Positions 20,897 through 30,080 of a stretch of 64,000 nt of DNA are shown here, one piece after another. This DNA is from JBAOHV01 sp037045265. Its GTDB lineage: Bacteria > Actinomycetota > Acidimicrobiia > Acidimicrobiales > Microtrichaceae. The position numbers and the translations under genes are program-made. The notes under the pieces are model-generated. The model was not told the DNA's origin. It made no database searches and worked only from the letters and a program-made list of their open reading frames with translations. The first letter of the stretch is position 1; each line of letters starts with the position of its first letter. The stretch is from the NCBI GenBank assembly GCA_037045265.1, contig JBAOHV010000016.1:186001-250000 (forward strand), read 5' to 3'.

Positions 20897-22060
20897 TCAG
20901 GTGGGGCCCATGGCCGAGTGGTACAGCTCCACGAGCCCGGCGGCGGTCCGCTCGGGATCGAACCGCTGCGCAGCCCGTCGACCGGCGTCGATCCGGGCCT
21001 CCCGGTCCCGCTCCGACATGGTCGACACAGCCTGCATGGCGGCCGCCCAGCCTGTCACATCGTCAGGATCGACCAGGTCCTCCTCACGTGCCACTTCGGG
21101 CAGCGAACCGGCGGAGGCGCACACGACCGGCAGTCCTGCCGACATCGCCTCGAGCACCGGTAACCCGAAGCCCTCGTAGCGCGATGGGAACACGAGCGCC
21201 GATGCGGCCGCGTACAGGGCGTCCAGATCGACGGTCGGAACGCGACCGAGCCGCAGCACGCGGCCTCGCAGATCGGCCCGGCCGATGCGTTCACGTACGA
21301 GCTGCTCGTCAGGACCCTCGGCACCGGTGAGTACGAGCAAGGCGTCGGAGTCGACCCTGGAGAACGCGTCGAGCAGGACCAGGTGGTTCTTGTGCGGGTA
21401 GGTGATCGCCGGGTAGAGCAGGAACGGGCGGTCGGGCACCACCCTGTTGCCGTCCGGGCCCCGATGTTCACCTGCTCGTGCGCCGGCCCGGACGTCGCGC
21501 ACCGACCACGGAACGACCGCGACCCGACGTGGATCCACGCCGAGCAGGTTGACCGCCCGTTCGCCTGTGAACCTGCTCGGGACGTGGACCACCGCCGCCG
21601 CTCGCGCCGATCTGCCGATCATCGCTCGCAGATAGGAGCGCTTGGCCCAGGAGAAGTTCTGCGGCATGTCGAGCGGCTGCAGATCGTGGAGGGTCAGCAC
21701 CACGCGACCAGGATGGAGGATCGGAACGGTGCCACCGGCGTGATGCACGACATCAGCGCCGACCCGACCGGCCAGCCGGGCGAGCCACGTCTGCTCCTCC
21801 CACACCCGCCTGACCTTGGAGGAACCGTCGATCGGCGCAACGTGGAGGACCCGACGCTCGGCCAGGTCCGGGTGGGCCTCGGCGAACGAACCCAGGACGG
21901 CGAGCTGGACGTCGAGCCCGTCCGCTGCTCGCTCATCGAGCGCACGAAGAGCCGCTGTGACGGAGTCCTCACTGCCGCCGACCACACCGGGCACCATCCA
22001 CAACAGGTTCACCAGCACCGTCGGTCGGGCGCCGACGACCTGCCGCTCGGCCGCCGTCAT
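20897..22060 (-). CDS. GT4 glycosyltransferase
   Basis: This 387-residue GT-B enzyme has an N-terminal acceptor domain with VVHHAGGTVP and LTLHDLQPLDMP. The donor domain contains LLYPAITYPHKNH, a LVLTGAEGPDE stretch, VFPSRYEGFGLPVLEAMSAG and DPDDVTGWAAAM. The EGFGLPVLEAM motif is the GT4 EX7E nucleotide-sugar site. The domain order and length match mannosyl- or rhamnosyltransferases of surface polysaccharide clusters, but the sugar is not fixed by sequence. Its ATG overlaps the stop of the upstream GT4 gene by 4 nt (ATGA), so the pair is translationally coupled. Confidence 0.88.
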   Translation of the reverse strand: MTAAERQVVGARPTVLVNLLWMVPGVVGGSEDSVTAALRALDERAADGLDVQLAVLGSFAEAHPDLAERRVLHVAPIDGSSKVRRVWEEQTWLARLAGRVGADVVHHAGGTVPILHPGRVVLTLHDLQPLDMPQNFSWAKRSYLRAMIGRSARAAAVVHVPSRFTGERAVNLLGVDPRRVAVVPWSVRDVRAGARAGEHRGPDGNRVVPDRPFLLYPAITYPHKNHLVLLDAFSRVDSDALLVLTGAEGPDEQLVRERIGRADLRGRVLRLGRVPTVDLDALYAAASALVFPSRYEGFGLPVLEAMSAGLPVVCASAGSLPEVAREEDLVDPDDVTGWAAAMQAVSTMSERDREARIDAGRRAAQRFDPERTAAGLVELYHSAMGPT

Positions 22061-23196
22061 GCGCCGAGCGCTGTTCGGTAGGCGATGAGGGCCAGATCCG
22101 CTGCATCGGACCAGCTGTGGCTTCGCGCCTGTTCGAGACCCGCCGCGCGGAGCCGAGCGGCCAGGTCGACGTCGTCGAGGACGCTCGCCAGTGCCGCTGC
22201 GATCGCGCCGGGATCAGCCGGGTCCACCAGCAGAGCCGCTCCACCTGCCGCGTCCTCGGTCGCTGTCCCCGAGGAAGTGACGACCGGCGTGCCCGCGGCC
22301 ATGGCCTCGAGCACCGGCAGTCCGAATCCCTCCTCGAACGATGGGTAGCAGAACGCCGCTGCGCCGGCGTACAGCGCCGACAGGTCCGTCTCGGACACGT
22401 GGCCCAGCCGCGCGACAGGGGACGCCGGTGTAGCGAGCCCGGCCAGTACGTCGCCCCAGCCGGTGGGTCCGACGACCGCCAACGTCAGGTCCGGGCGGTC
22501 CAGGCGAGCGACTGCTTCCATCAGTCCGCGCAGGTTCTTGCGGGGTTCGAGCGTTCCGACGAACAGGAGGTACGGGCCACTCAGACCGAGGCGGCGGCGC
22601 ACCTCGACGATCTGTGACGCGCCCGCCGGCTCGCAGACCACACCCCAGGGGACCACCAACGTGCGGTCCTCGGGGACTCCCTGGTCGACCACGGCTGCGC
22701 GCACCGTCGCACTCGGAACCATCACCACCCGTGCGTTGCCGAGGACCCACCGCAGCCCGTCGCGCATGAGACGGGCACCTCGTGCGGTGAACTCGTGCGA
22801 GCGGCTGAGCGGGAACACGTCGTGGACCGTCGCCACCATGGGCGTGTCGCCGATGCCGACCTTCAGAGGAAGGGTGACGTGCACCAGGTCGATCGGGCCC
22901 ACCGCCGACCGGAGCGTCGGTCGGCCCGCACGCGCCCAGGTGTCGTACAGCAGCGGCAGCGGCAGGTCCATGGTCGCCGAGCGCACCCCGGCGTCGAGTA
23001 GAACCGCAGCGTCCTGTTCAGGGCGCAGCATCGACGACGGCCGACGCAGGTCACCCCTTGCCAGGACAGCGGTCAGGTCCACCCGCCCGGATCGACTGAG
23101 CGCCGCGGCCAGATGACCGAGGCTCGTGGCCGTGCCGCCAGGCACCCGGTGGGAGACCTGTGTGAGGGTCATCGCCACGCGCGGCACGACGGTCAT
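22057..23196 (-). CDS. GT4 glycosyltransferase
   Basis: The 379-residue product has the GT-B features: a glycine-rich start (HRVPGGTATSLGHLA), VHDVFPLSRSHEF, FVGTLEPRKNLRGLMEAV, and YPSFEEGFGLPVLEAMAAGTPVV with the EX7E glutamates. It is the first gene of a three-gene GT4 operon (22057-23196, then 20897-22060, then 19646-20890) that runs into the His-rich protein gene. Divergent fcl starts 89 bp away, so the gap carries promoters for both. The three enzymes are clearly different from one another and probably add successive residues of one repeat unit. Confidence 0.88.
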   Translation of the reverse strand: MTVVPRVAMTLTQVSHRVPGGTATSLGHLAAALSRSGRVDLTAVLARGDLRRPSSMLRPEQDAAVLLDAGVRSATMDLPLPLLYDTWARAGRPTLRSAVGPIDLVHVTLPLKVGIGDTPMVATVHDVFPLSRSHEFTARGARLMRDGLRWVLGNARVVMVPSATVRAAVVDQGVPEDRTLVVPWGVVCEPAGASQIVEVRRRLGLSGPYLLFVGTLEPRKNLRGLMEAVARLDRPDLTLAVVGPTGWGDVLAGLATPASPVARLGHVSETDLSALYAGAAAFCYPSFEEGFGLPVLEAMAAGTPVVTSSGTATEDAAGGAALLVDPADPGAIAAALASVLDDVDLAARLRAAGLEQARSHSWSDAADLALIAYRTALGA

Positions 23197-23270
23197 GGCG
23201 GTGAGTCTCGCGCACGGCGGTGCGGGCCCCGCCCACCTCGTGTTGCCGGGGTCGGTGCGCCCCGAGGCGG

Positions 23271-23276
23271 TACGGT
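23271..23276 (+). promoter_or_regulatory. Candidate -10 box (TACGGT) of fcl
   Basis: TACGGT ends 9 nt before the fcl ATG at 23286. No Shine-Dalgarno sequence is present in the C-rich gap. Confidence 0.5.
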
Positions 23277-23285
23277 GTTCCCCCG

Positions 23286-24248
23286 ATGGACGGCTCTCTC
23301 GACTCCCGACACGTGCTGGTCACCGGCGGCAGCGGCTTCCTGGGCCAAGCCGTGATGAGGTCTCTGGAGCGCCGCGACGTCGGGCGCATCTCGGCCCCGA
23401 CGTCGGAGGATCACGACCTGCGACGGGTCGACTCCGTCGAGTCGCTCTTCGAAGAGCTCGTCCCTGACGTGGTCATCCATCTGGCCGCCCGCGTCGGTGG
23501 CATCGGGGCGAACATGGCCCGTCCGGCCGAGCTCTATCTGGACAACCTGCTCATGGGCACCTTCGTGCTCGACGCTGCACGCCGGCACGGGACCGCCAAG
23601 ACGGTGGTGATCGGCACCATCTGCTCCTACCCGAAGCACACGCCGGTGCCCTTCAGCGAGCAGTCGCTGTGGCAGGGCTACCCGGAGGAGACCAACGCCC
23701 CCTACGGCGTCGCCAAGCTCGCCCAGCTCACCCAGATGCAGGCCAACCGGGCCGAGTACGGCCAGTCGGCCATCTACCTGCTCCCCACGAACCTCTACGG
23801 GCCGGGTGACAAGTTCCATCCTGCGGTCAGCCACGTGATCCCGGCCCTCATCAAGAAGTGCGTGGATGCAGTCGAATCAGGTGCAGCCCACATCGACGTC
23901 TGGGGGACCGGCTCGGCGAGCCGCGAGTTCCTGTTCGTCGACGACGCCGCCGAGGGCATCGTGTTGGCCACCGAGCGCTACGACGGCGACGACCCGGTCA
24001 ATCTGGGCACCGACGAGGAGATGCCGATCAAGGACCTGGTCGGAATCATCTGCGAGCTGGTCGGCTTCGACGGCGAGGTCCGCTGGGACACGACGAAGCC
24101 CGACGGCCAGCCACGGCGACGGGTCGACCCGAGCAGAGCCCGCGAGGAGTTCGGGTTCGTCGCCGAGGTTCCGTTCAGGGAAGGCCTGGAACGCACGATC
24201 GAGTGGTACCGGGCGAACCGGCAGCTCGCCGAGTCACGCGACCACTGA
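23286..24248 (+). CDS. fcl: GDP-L-fucose synthase
   Basis: Fcl (WcaG) carries out 3,5-epimerisation and NADPH reduction of GDP-4-keto-6-deoxy-D-mannose to GDP-L-fucose. The 320-residue enzyme has VLVTGGSGFLGQAV, HLAARVGGIGANMARPA and GTICSYPKHTPVPFSE (Ser of the active site). It also has the catalytic NAPYGVAKLAQL Tyr-Lys and LPTNLYGPGDKFHP, all strict Fcl signatures. The CSYPK segment is the part that separates Fcl from other epimerase/reductases. Its substrate comes from Gmd, 10 kb upstream. The frame is intact. It converges on ugd with 12 bp between stops. Confidence 0.94.
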   Translation: MDGSLDSRHVLVTGGSGFLGQAVMRSLERRDVGRISAPTSEDHDLRRVDSVESLFEELVPDVVIHLAARVGGIGANMARPAELYLDNLLMGTFVLDAARRHGTAKTVVIGTICSYPKHTPVPFSEQSLWQGYPEETNAPYGVAKLAQLTQMQANRAEYGQSAIYLLPTNLYGPGDKFHPAVSHVIPALIKKCVDAVESGAAHIDVWGTGSASREFLFVDDAAEGIVLATERYDGDDPVNLGTDEEMPIKDLVGIICELVGFDGEVRWDTTKPDGQPRRRVDPSRAREEFGFVAEVPFREGLERTIEWYRANRQLAESRDH

Positions 24249-24260
24249 TGGCTCTTCCCC

Positions 24261-25544
24261 TCAGCAACGGCCTATCCCTCGATAGGTGAAGCCGCGGCGC
24301 TGCAGCGCCAGACGATCCACGACGTTGCGCGTGTCGACGATCCGCGGTTCTGCCAGGGCTGCGGCGACCCGGTCCAGGTCCACCCGGCCGAACACCGGCC
24401 ACTCGGTGAGGACCACGAGGGCATCTGCGTCCCGACACGCTGCGACCGGGTCCCCCACCACAGCGAGTCCGTCGATCACGGCGGTACCAGCGGCAACCTC
24501 TGGGTCGAACGCCACCACCTCGGCACCGTCGGCCATCAGCCGGCGGACGATCTCGACTGCCGGAGAATCCCGCAGATCGTCGGTGTGGGCCTTGAAGGTC
24601 AGCCCCCAGACCGCCAGACGACGTCCTTGCACGGGCCCGCCGAGCACCTCGCAGGTCTTCGACACGACCCGGTCGAACTGCTGGTCGTTCACCGACACGG
24701 CGTCCTTCAGCAGCGTGAAGTCATAACCGGCGTCCTCGGCGATCCTGACCAGTGCGCTGGTGTCCTTGGGCAGACAGCTGCCACCCCACCCCGGTCCCGG
24801 CTGGAGGAAGCGCGCCCCGACGCGGCTGTCGAGCCCCAACCCCTTGACCACGTCGTCGATGTCGGCGGCGACCGCTTCGGCGACCGCGGCGATGGCGTTG
24901 ACGTAGCTCAACTTGAGGGCCAGGAACGAGTTCGACGCGTACTTGATGAGCTCGGCCGAAGCCGGATCGGTGACCAGCAGCGGTGCCGACAGGCGCATGT
25001 GCAGCGATGCCACCTTGAATGCCACCGATTCTTCGTCGGCGCCCACCACGACCCGCTCGGGGTTCAGGAAGTCCGACACTGCGTGGCCCTCGCGCAGGAA
25101 CTCGGGGTTGGACACGACGCTCACATCGGGACGTCCGAGAGCGTCGGCGACGATCTGCGTCGCACCGATCGGTACGGTCGACTTGTTGATCACCACTGCG
25201 CCTTCGATCACGTGAGGCGCTATCGCCGATGCCGCGGCGGTGATGAACGACAGGTCGGCGGAGCCGTCGGCGGACTGGGGCGTGGGGACGCACAGCAACA
25301 CGAACTCGCGTCCTTCGACCCCGGCGGCAAGATCGGATGTGAACCGGAGCCGACCAGAAGATCGGCCCTCGGCGACCAGCTCGGCCAGACCGTCCTCGGA
25401 GATGGGCATGTCACCCGCCTCGATCCGGGCGATCTTGGCCACGTCGGTGTCGATGCAGGTCACCTCGTGACCGAGATGTGCAAGGCAGGTGCCCGTGGTC
25501 AGCCCTACGTATCCGGTGCCGACCACTGCGATCGTGTTGCTCAT
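24261..25544 (-). CDS. ugd: UDP-glucose 6-dehydrogenase
   Basis: Ugd oxidises UDP-glucose twice with NAD to UDP-glucuronate, a building block of acidic surface glycans. The 427-residue enzyme begins IAVVGTGYVGLTTGTCLA (NAD site). It has NKSTVPIGAT and SNPEFLREGHAV, followed by DPASAELIKYASNSFLALK, and the catalytic cysteine in GPGWGGSCLPKD. The C-terminal UDP-binding domain shows LTFKAHTDDLRDSPA. The ATG at 25544 follows a GGGGGCAC stretch, and the previous in-frame 28 codons are not part of the family. It shares the minus strand with the LCP gene, with 80 bp between. Confidence 0.95.
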   Translation of the reverse strand: MSNTIAVVGTGYVGLTTGTCLAHLGHEVTCIDTDVAKIARIEAGDMPISEDGLAELVAEGRSSGRLRFTSDLAAGVEGREFVLLCVPTPQSADGSADLSFITAAASAIAPHVIEGAVVINKSTVPIGATQIVADALGRPDVSVVSNPEFLREGHAVSDFLNPERVVVGADEESVAFKVASLHMRLSAPLLVTDPASAELIKYASNSFLALKLSYVNAIAAVAEAVAADIDDVVKGLGLDSRVGARFLQPGPGWGGSCLPKDTSALVRIAEDAGYDFTLLKDAVSVNDQQFDRVVSKTCEVLGGPVQGRRLAVWGLTFKAHTDDLRDSPAVEIVRRLMADGAEVVAFDPEVAAGTAVIDGLAVVGDPVAACRDADALVVLTEWPVFGRVDLDRVAAALAEPRIVDTRNVVDRLALQRRGFTYRGIGRC

Positions 25545-25624
25545 CTGCCGTGCCCCCATTGCCTGTGGATCCGAATTGCGGCTGTTCGATGCTACCGGCG
25601 CAGAACGCTGATTCCGAACGCCGC

Positions 25625-27152
25625 TCAACGACAGGTGGCGGCGCGCTCGGGGTCCGTCGGCACGACACCGGGCGCTGTCGTGGTCGTCACGGTGCCCTCC
25701 GCTGGGTCGCCCGGTGCCGCCGTGTCGGTCGACGGTGCTGGCGTCGTGGTCGTGGACGCCGTGCTCGGCGGTGGCAGTTGATCCTGAGGCAACGACTCGA
25801 CCGGTACCGCCTCGGCCAGCACGCCACCGAAGTCCGACCCGACCGAGAGCACCACCCGGTAGCCGGTGATGTCGGGATCGAGACGGAACTGCGGGACTGC
25901 GCCGAGCTGTGCCGCGAGTCGCAGAGCGGCCTCGCGGCCGGACGGCCCGTAGGTGATCGTCGTGGTGGCGCTACGACGGGCTTCGAACACCTCGGCGTCG
26001 AAACCAGCCGCGTCGAGCTGCGCCACCGTCTCGCCGAGCGCCGCAGCGTCGGCTTCGGGCCCTACGACATCGACGATGATCGCGGTGGGCTCAGGTGATG
26101 CTCCGGGGTCGACGCCGCGGAACTGCTCCAGGATGGGTTCGGCCGCCTCCCAGTCGACCGACTGGTACGCCACCCCTCCACGGGCGTCGGGATAGGTGGG
26201 GATCTGCAGCGACAGCAGGGAATCGGGGTTGAAGTTCTGGAACTCCCCCGCCAAGGTCAGGATCGTCCCCACGTCGAGAGTGTCGTCCATGCGGACCGAC
26301 GAGGCGGCGGCGTTGACGATCCCCACAGCGGTCGACGGGTTGCGGACGCCCTTGTCGGAGGCACGGCGCAAGGACCGCTTGATGAAGTCCTGCTGACGGG
26401 TGATGCGGCCCAGGTCGCCGGTGCCGTCGGCACGCCACTTGCCGTCCTCCTTGTACTCGAAGTGCCTGGCACGTGCGTACGCCAGCGCCTGCACCGGGTC
26501 CAACATGATGCAACCGGCTTCGGGCACGTGGAGCCCCGTGTTCTCGTCACGCACGGGTACGGCGAAGTAGACGGGCACCCCGCCGAGCACCTCGACCAGG
26601 TCCCGGAACGAACGGAAGTCGATCTCGACGTAGTTGTCGATCGAGATCCCGAAGTTCCGCTTGATGGTCCGTACCAGGTTCTGTGGCCCGTCCGCCCCGG
26701 CGATCGCTGAGTTGATCCGTGACATGCCCCAGTTCGGAGCGACCTCGACCCTGGTGTCACGTGGGATGGAGAGCAGCTTGGCCGAGCCGTCACGCGGATC
26801 GACCCGGAGGATCATGATCACATCGGCGAGCTTGCCGAGGTTCTCGCGACCGTTCGTCACGGAGTCGCCCTCATCCAGCCTCGCAGCCGAGTCGGTGCCG
26901 ATGATCAGGAAGTTCCGCGGCTCCGTCACCTCGGGCGCCGGCGTGAGAGATGAACCGATGTCGACCACCGGCACGTCCTCGATCGTCGAGCGCAGCTTGG
27001 ACAGCGACGCGGCCGCACCCAGAGCACGCGACGACGAGCAGCACGTTCGTGGCGAGCAGCAGCCGCTGGGGCCAGGAACGGTGCGCACGGCGGGCGCTCT
27101 GACGGGGCACGGCGCCAGACGGTACCAGCGGAGGGCTCCCTCGCCGGGGCAT
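25625..27152 (-). CDS. LytR-CpsA-Psr (LCP) family glycopolymer ligase (one frame break)
   Basis: LCP enzymes move undecaprenyl-linked glycopolymers onto the peptidoglycan outside the cell. After the frame break near 27030, the N-terminus reads PQRLLLATNVLLVVAC (membrane anchor) and joins ALGAAASLSKLRSTIEDV. The LCP catalytic domain follows: FLIIGTDSAARLDEGD, ADVIMILRVDP, SIPRDTRVEV, the Arg/Asp-rich ALAYARARHFEY and GDLGRITRQQDF. A C-terminal LytR_C domain (about residues 370-460) and a Thr/Pro-rich tail end the protein. The catalytic Asp and Arg residues appear to be in place. The total is ~508 residues. A wall-attachment step for the polysaccharide made in this window is the natural role. 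Confidence 0.87.
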
Positions 27153-27216
27153 GGCCGACCGGAGCTGCGCGTTCGTTCAGCCGGCGCTCAGCAGGTGCCT
27201 GCCGGTGGAGCAGTCG

Positions 27217-27222
27217 TAAGCT
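27217..27222 (+). promoter_or_regulatory. Candidate -10 box (TAAGCT) of pabB
   Basis: TAAGCT ends 9 nt before the pabB GTG at 27232 in the divergent gap to the LCP gene. The CGCAGGACC spacer has only a weak AGGA, so a leaderless or very short leader transcript is likely. Confidence 0.45.
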
Positions 27223-27231
27223 CGCAGGACC

Positions 27232-28331
27232 GTGAGACCCTCCGCTCGCCTCCCCGGAACGGCATTCGCAACCCAACCCGATGCGGTGGCCGTGGTGGGG
27301 GGTCGACTGTGCACCGGGCTGGTCGATGTGACCTCTGACCTGTCGGCGCTCGAGGACGGTGGCTTCTGGGCGGTCGTGCTTCCCTTCGACGGACCAGCGG
27401 TGTGCGCCCGTTTCTCGACCGTGCGCAATGCGCGCAACTGGCCGGGCCATCCGTGGATCGGCCCGACGCCGGCGCAATGGACCTCGAGCCTCGACCAGGA
27501 CGGGTTCCGTGCGGGGGTGAGGGCCATCCGGGATCAGATCGCGGCAGGTGACGTCTACCAGGTGAACCTGACCCGCCGGCTCAGCGCTCCTCTGCCGCTC
27601 GCACCCGAACACCGATCGAACGACATCGCAGCGCTCGGAGCTGCCCTCGCAATCGGCAACCCGGCACCGTTCTCAGCTGTGGTGCGTCTCCCGTCGCTCG
27701 GGCTGGCCGTCGCCAGCGCGTCACCCGAGCTCTTCCTGTCGCGTCGAGGATCGACGGTGCGTTCGAGCCCGATCAAGGGGACCGCCGCCACCCGTGACGG
27801 GTTCCTGGCCAAGGACCACGCGGAGAACATCATGATCGTCGACCTGGTCCGCAACGACCTGGGACGAGTGTGCGAATGGGGATCGGTGCATGTCCCCTCC
27901 TTGCTGTCGGTAGAGGAGCACCCGGGGCTGTTCCACCTGGTCAGCACGGTGGAGGGCCGGCTGCGGCCCGATCAGGGCTGGGCCCAGGTGATCGACGCGA
28001 CGTTTCCCCCGGTTCGGTCACCGGGGCACCCAAGCTCGCCGCGATCAGCTCGATCACTCGACTCGAGGCGTGCAGCCGTGGCATCTACTGCGGTGCGGTC
28101 GGGTGGGTCGACGCGGACCGGTGTGAGGGTGAGCTCAACGTCGCCATCCGCACGTTCTGGATCGAGGAGGACCAGCTCCACTTCGGTACCGGCGGCGCCA
28201 TCACCTACGACTCGGACCCGGACGGTGAATGGGCCGAGACCGAGCTGAAGGCACAGCGGCTGCTTCGGGTCGCGGCCGGCGACGCCTCATCCGACGACAT
28301 CGACTCGCCAGAGAAGGGAGCATCGACGTGA
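27232..28331 (+). CDS. pabB: Aminodeoxychorismate synthase component I (one frame break)
   Basis: PabB aminates chorismate to 4-amino-4-deoxychorismate for folate synthesis. The ~366-residue product has a short N-terminal region and the chorismate-binding domain: QIAAGDVYQVNLTRRL, SPELFLSRRG, SSPIKGTAATRDG, IMIVDLVRNDLGRVC and GSVTGAPKLAAI. The frame is lost at a run of five C residues near 28005. One more C restores ATFPPGSVTGAPKLAA, the expected catalytic segment, so a homopolymer sequencing error is very likely. No amidotransferase domain is fused. The stop overlaps pabC as GTGA. Confidence 0.88.
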
Positions 28332-29170
28332 ACGACGTGGTCGTCTGGGTGGACGGCGAGTTGCAGAACCCCGACACCGCCGCGGTGCACTGGTCCGACC
28401 ACGGCCTCACCGTCGGCGATGGGGTGTTCGAGACGATCGAGCTCCGCGACGGTTCAGCCTTCGCCCTGTCGCGCCACCTCGATCGCCTGATGCGTTCCGC
28501 CGACGGGTTGCGATTGGCGCGCCCTGATCGCGGCCAGGTCGAGCGGGCGATCCGAGCTGTGATCGCCGCCTGGGGCGACGGACCGGGGCGACTCCGGATC
28601 ACCTACACAGCCGGCCCGGGCCCGATGGGGTCCAACCGCGACTTGGCGACACCCACGTTGATCGTCGTCGCCGGGCCGATGAAGATCCTGACGATCGACG
28701 ATCCGACCGATGTGCTCGTCGTCGAGTTCACACGCAACGAGCGCGGGGCGCTCGCCGGACTCAAGACCACCTCGTACGGCGAGAACGTCGTGGCCCTGGA
28801 CATGGCGGCCGAGGCCGACTGCTCCGAAGCCCTGTTCGCCAACACCCGCGACGAGCTCTGCGAGGGCACGGGATCGAACGTGTTCGTCGTGCTCGACGCC
28901 GAACTCGTCACCCCATCGCTCGCCTCGGGGTGCCTCGACGGGATCACCCGTGCGCTGCTGCTCGAGGCGCTCACCGCGGCCGGCATCGCGGTGAGCGAGC
29001 GCGCTGTGCCTATGACCGGACTGGACCGGGTCACCGAGGCGTTCCTGGTGTCGACCGGCCGTCACGTGCAGCCGATCCGTCGTCTCGGCGACCGGGAGCT
29101 CATCGAGTGCCCCGGGCCGCTCACCGTCCGGGCCCACGCCGCCTGGAGCACCGCCCCCTTCCGGAGATAG
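28328..29170 (+). CDS. pabC: Aminotransferase class IV, likely aminodeoxychorismate lyase
   Basis: This 280-residue PLP enzyme has the class IV fold: TVGDGVFETIELRDG near the start, the Schiff-base lysine in GLKTTSYGENVVAL, LCEGTGSNVFVV, and TSTGRHVQPI near the end. Class IV also includes branched-chain and D-amino-acid aminotransferases, which the motifs do not fully exclude. Translational overlap with pabB (GTG start at 28328 inside the pabB stop) makes 4-amino-4-deoxychorismate lyase, giving p-aminobenzoate and pyruvate, the best call. The frame is intact. Confidence 0.85.
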   Translation: MNDVVVWVDGELQNPDTAAVHWSDHGLTVGDGVFETIELRDGSAFALSRHLDRLMRSADGLRLARPDRGQVERAIRAVIAAWGDGPGRLRITYTAGPGPMGSNRDLATPTLIVVAGPMKILTIDDPTDVLVVEFTRNERGALAGLKTTSYGENVVALDMAAEADCSEALFANTRDELCEGTGSNVFVVLDAELVTPSLASGCLDGITRALLLEALTAAGIAVSERAVPMTGLDRVTEAFLVSTGRHVQPIRRLGDRELIECPGPLTVRAHAAWSTAPFRR

Positions 29171-29227
29171 GGGCGCTCACCGACATCCTCTGTCGATCAC
29201 GCGCCTGAGAACCGGCATACGAACATG

Positions 29228-30064
29228 TCAGTCCGGCCGCAGATGCACGACATCGCCGACGGTCACCGTGTGATCGACGCCTGCGTCGTCACGAACCATC
29301 AGAGCGCCGTTGGGGTCCAACGCCACGGCTTCGCCCTGGAGCTCTCCGCGGGGAAGTTCGACGCGGACACGCCGCCCGAGCGTCACGCAGCGCTCGCCGT
29401 AGGACTGTGACAGCAGCTCGCAAGCCGAGGCGCTGTGGGCCAGCTCTCCGACGCCGTCCATCGCCCTCAGCAGGCCGACGACGAGCTCCGTACGGTCGAC
29501 CTCACCGCCGAGAAGGTCGACAGCGGTGGCGCTCGACCGGAGCTCCTCAGGGAATCCGACGTCCTTCCATGCGAGGTTGATGCCGATCCCCAGGACGACC
29601 GCGTCGCCACTGCCACCAACAGCACTGCCACCAACAGCACTGCCGCCGACACCGCCGTGCAGCTCGGCGAGCAGTCCGCCGAGCTTCAGGTCCCGACCTC
29701 CGCGACCTGTGCCCGGTGCCACGACGTCGTTGGGCCACTTCAGCCCGACCCTCACGCCCGCCTGCTCGCGGAGCGTGTCCACCGCCGCCACACCCAGGGC
29801 AGTCAACAGGAGGTTCGGGCCCGCGGCCGGGAACGGCCCTCGAACCAGGATGCTCATCAGCAGTGATGCGCCTGGCGGGGCCTCCCACCGCCGGTCCAGA
29901 CGACCGCGTCCGGCCGACTGGTGATCCGCTACGAGAGCGCACTCCCCCGACCCGGCCCGCGCCGCCGCAACCAGATCCGCGTTGGTCGAACCTGTGCTCT
30001 CGACCCATCGGAGATCCTCGAACCGGGTGCCCCGGAGAGCCGTTTTGGCGCTGTCGTCGATCAC
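29228..30064 (-). CDS. birA: Biotin-[acetyl-CoA-carboxylase] ligase
   Basis: BirA activates biotin with ATP and attaches it to the lysine of the BCCP domain. The 278-residue enzyme lacks the N-terminal winged-helix of regulatory BirA, so it is the non-repressor type. It shows WVESTGSTNADLV, the adenylate loop ADHQSAGRGRLDRRW, GLKWPNDVV and LGIGINLAW, all conserved catalytic regions. An insertion of GGSAV repeats, encoded by a 15-bp DNA repeat, sits between the KLGGLLAEL strand and the LGIGINL strand. The GTG at 30064 is chosen over an upstream reading that would run into the divergent carboxylase. Its target protein is encoded 16 bp away in the opposite direction. Confidence 0.93.
   Translation of the reverse strand: MIDDSAKTALRGTRFEDLRWVESTGSTNADLVAAARAGSGECALVADHQSAGRGRLDRRWEAPPGASLLMSILVRGPFPAAGPNLLLTALGVAAVDTLREQAGVRVGLKWPNDVVAPGTGRGGRDLKLGGLLAELHGGVGGSAVGGSAVGGSGDAVVLGIGINLAWKDVGFPEELRSSATAVDLLGGEVDRTELVVGLLRAMDGVGELAHSASACELLSQSYGERCVTLGRRVRVELPRGELQGEAVALDPNGALMVRDDAGVDHTVTVGDVVHLRPD
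29608..29637. repeat. 15-bp tandem repeat inside birA
   Basis: Two perfect 15-bp copies (29608-29622, 29623-29637) are followed by a diverged third. They encode a run of GGSAV pentapeptides in a surface loop of BirA. Unit gain or loss would keep the frame. Confidence 0.85.
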
Positions 30065-30070
30065 AAGGGA

Positions 30071-30076
30071 AAGATA
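30071..30076 (-). promoter_or_regulatory. Candidate -10 box (TATCTT) of birA
   Basis: Read on the minus strand, TATCTT ends 6 nt before the birA GTG at 30064, inside the 16-bp gap to the divergent carboxylase gene. With so little space, birA is probably leaderless and its core promoter lies over the start of the carboxylase gene. Confidence 0.5.
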
Positions 30077-30080
30077 GGGC

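Noticed and set aside
25545..25628. A 28-residue N-terminal extension of Ugd
   Set aside because: The Ugd family starts directly at the NAD-binding strand, and the ATG at 25544 is preceded by a G-rich stretch.
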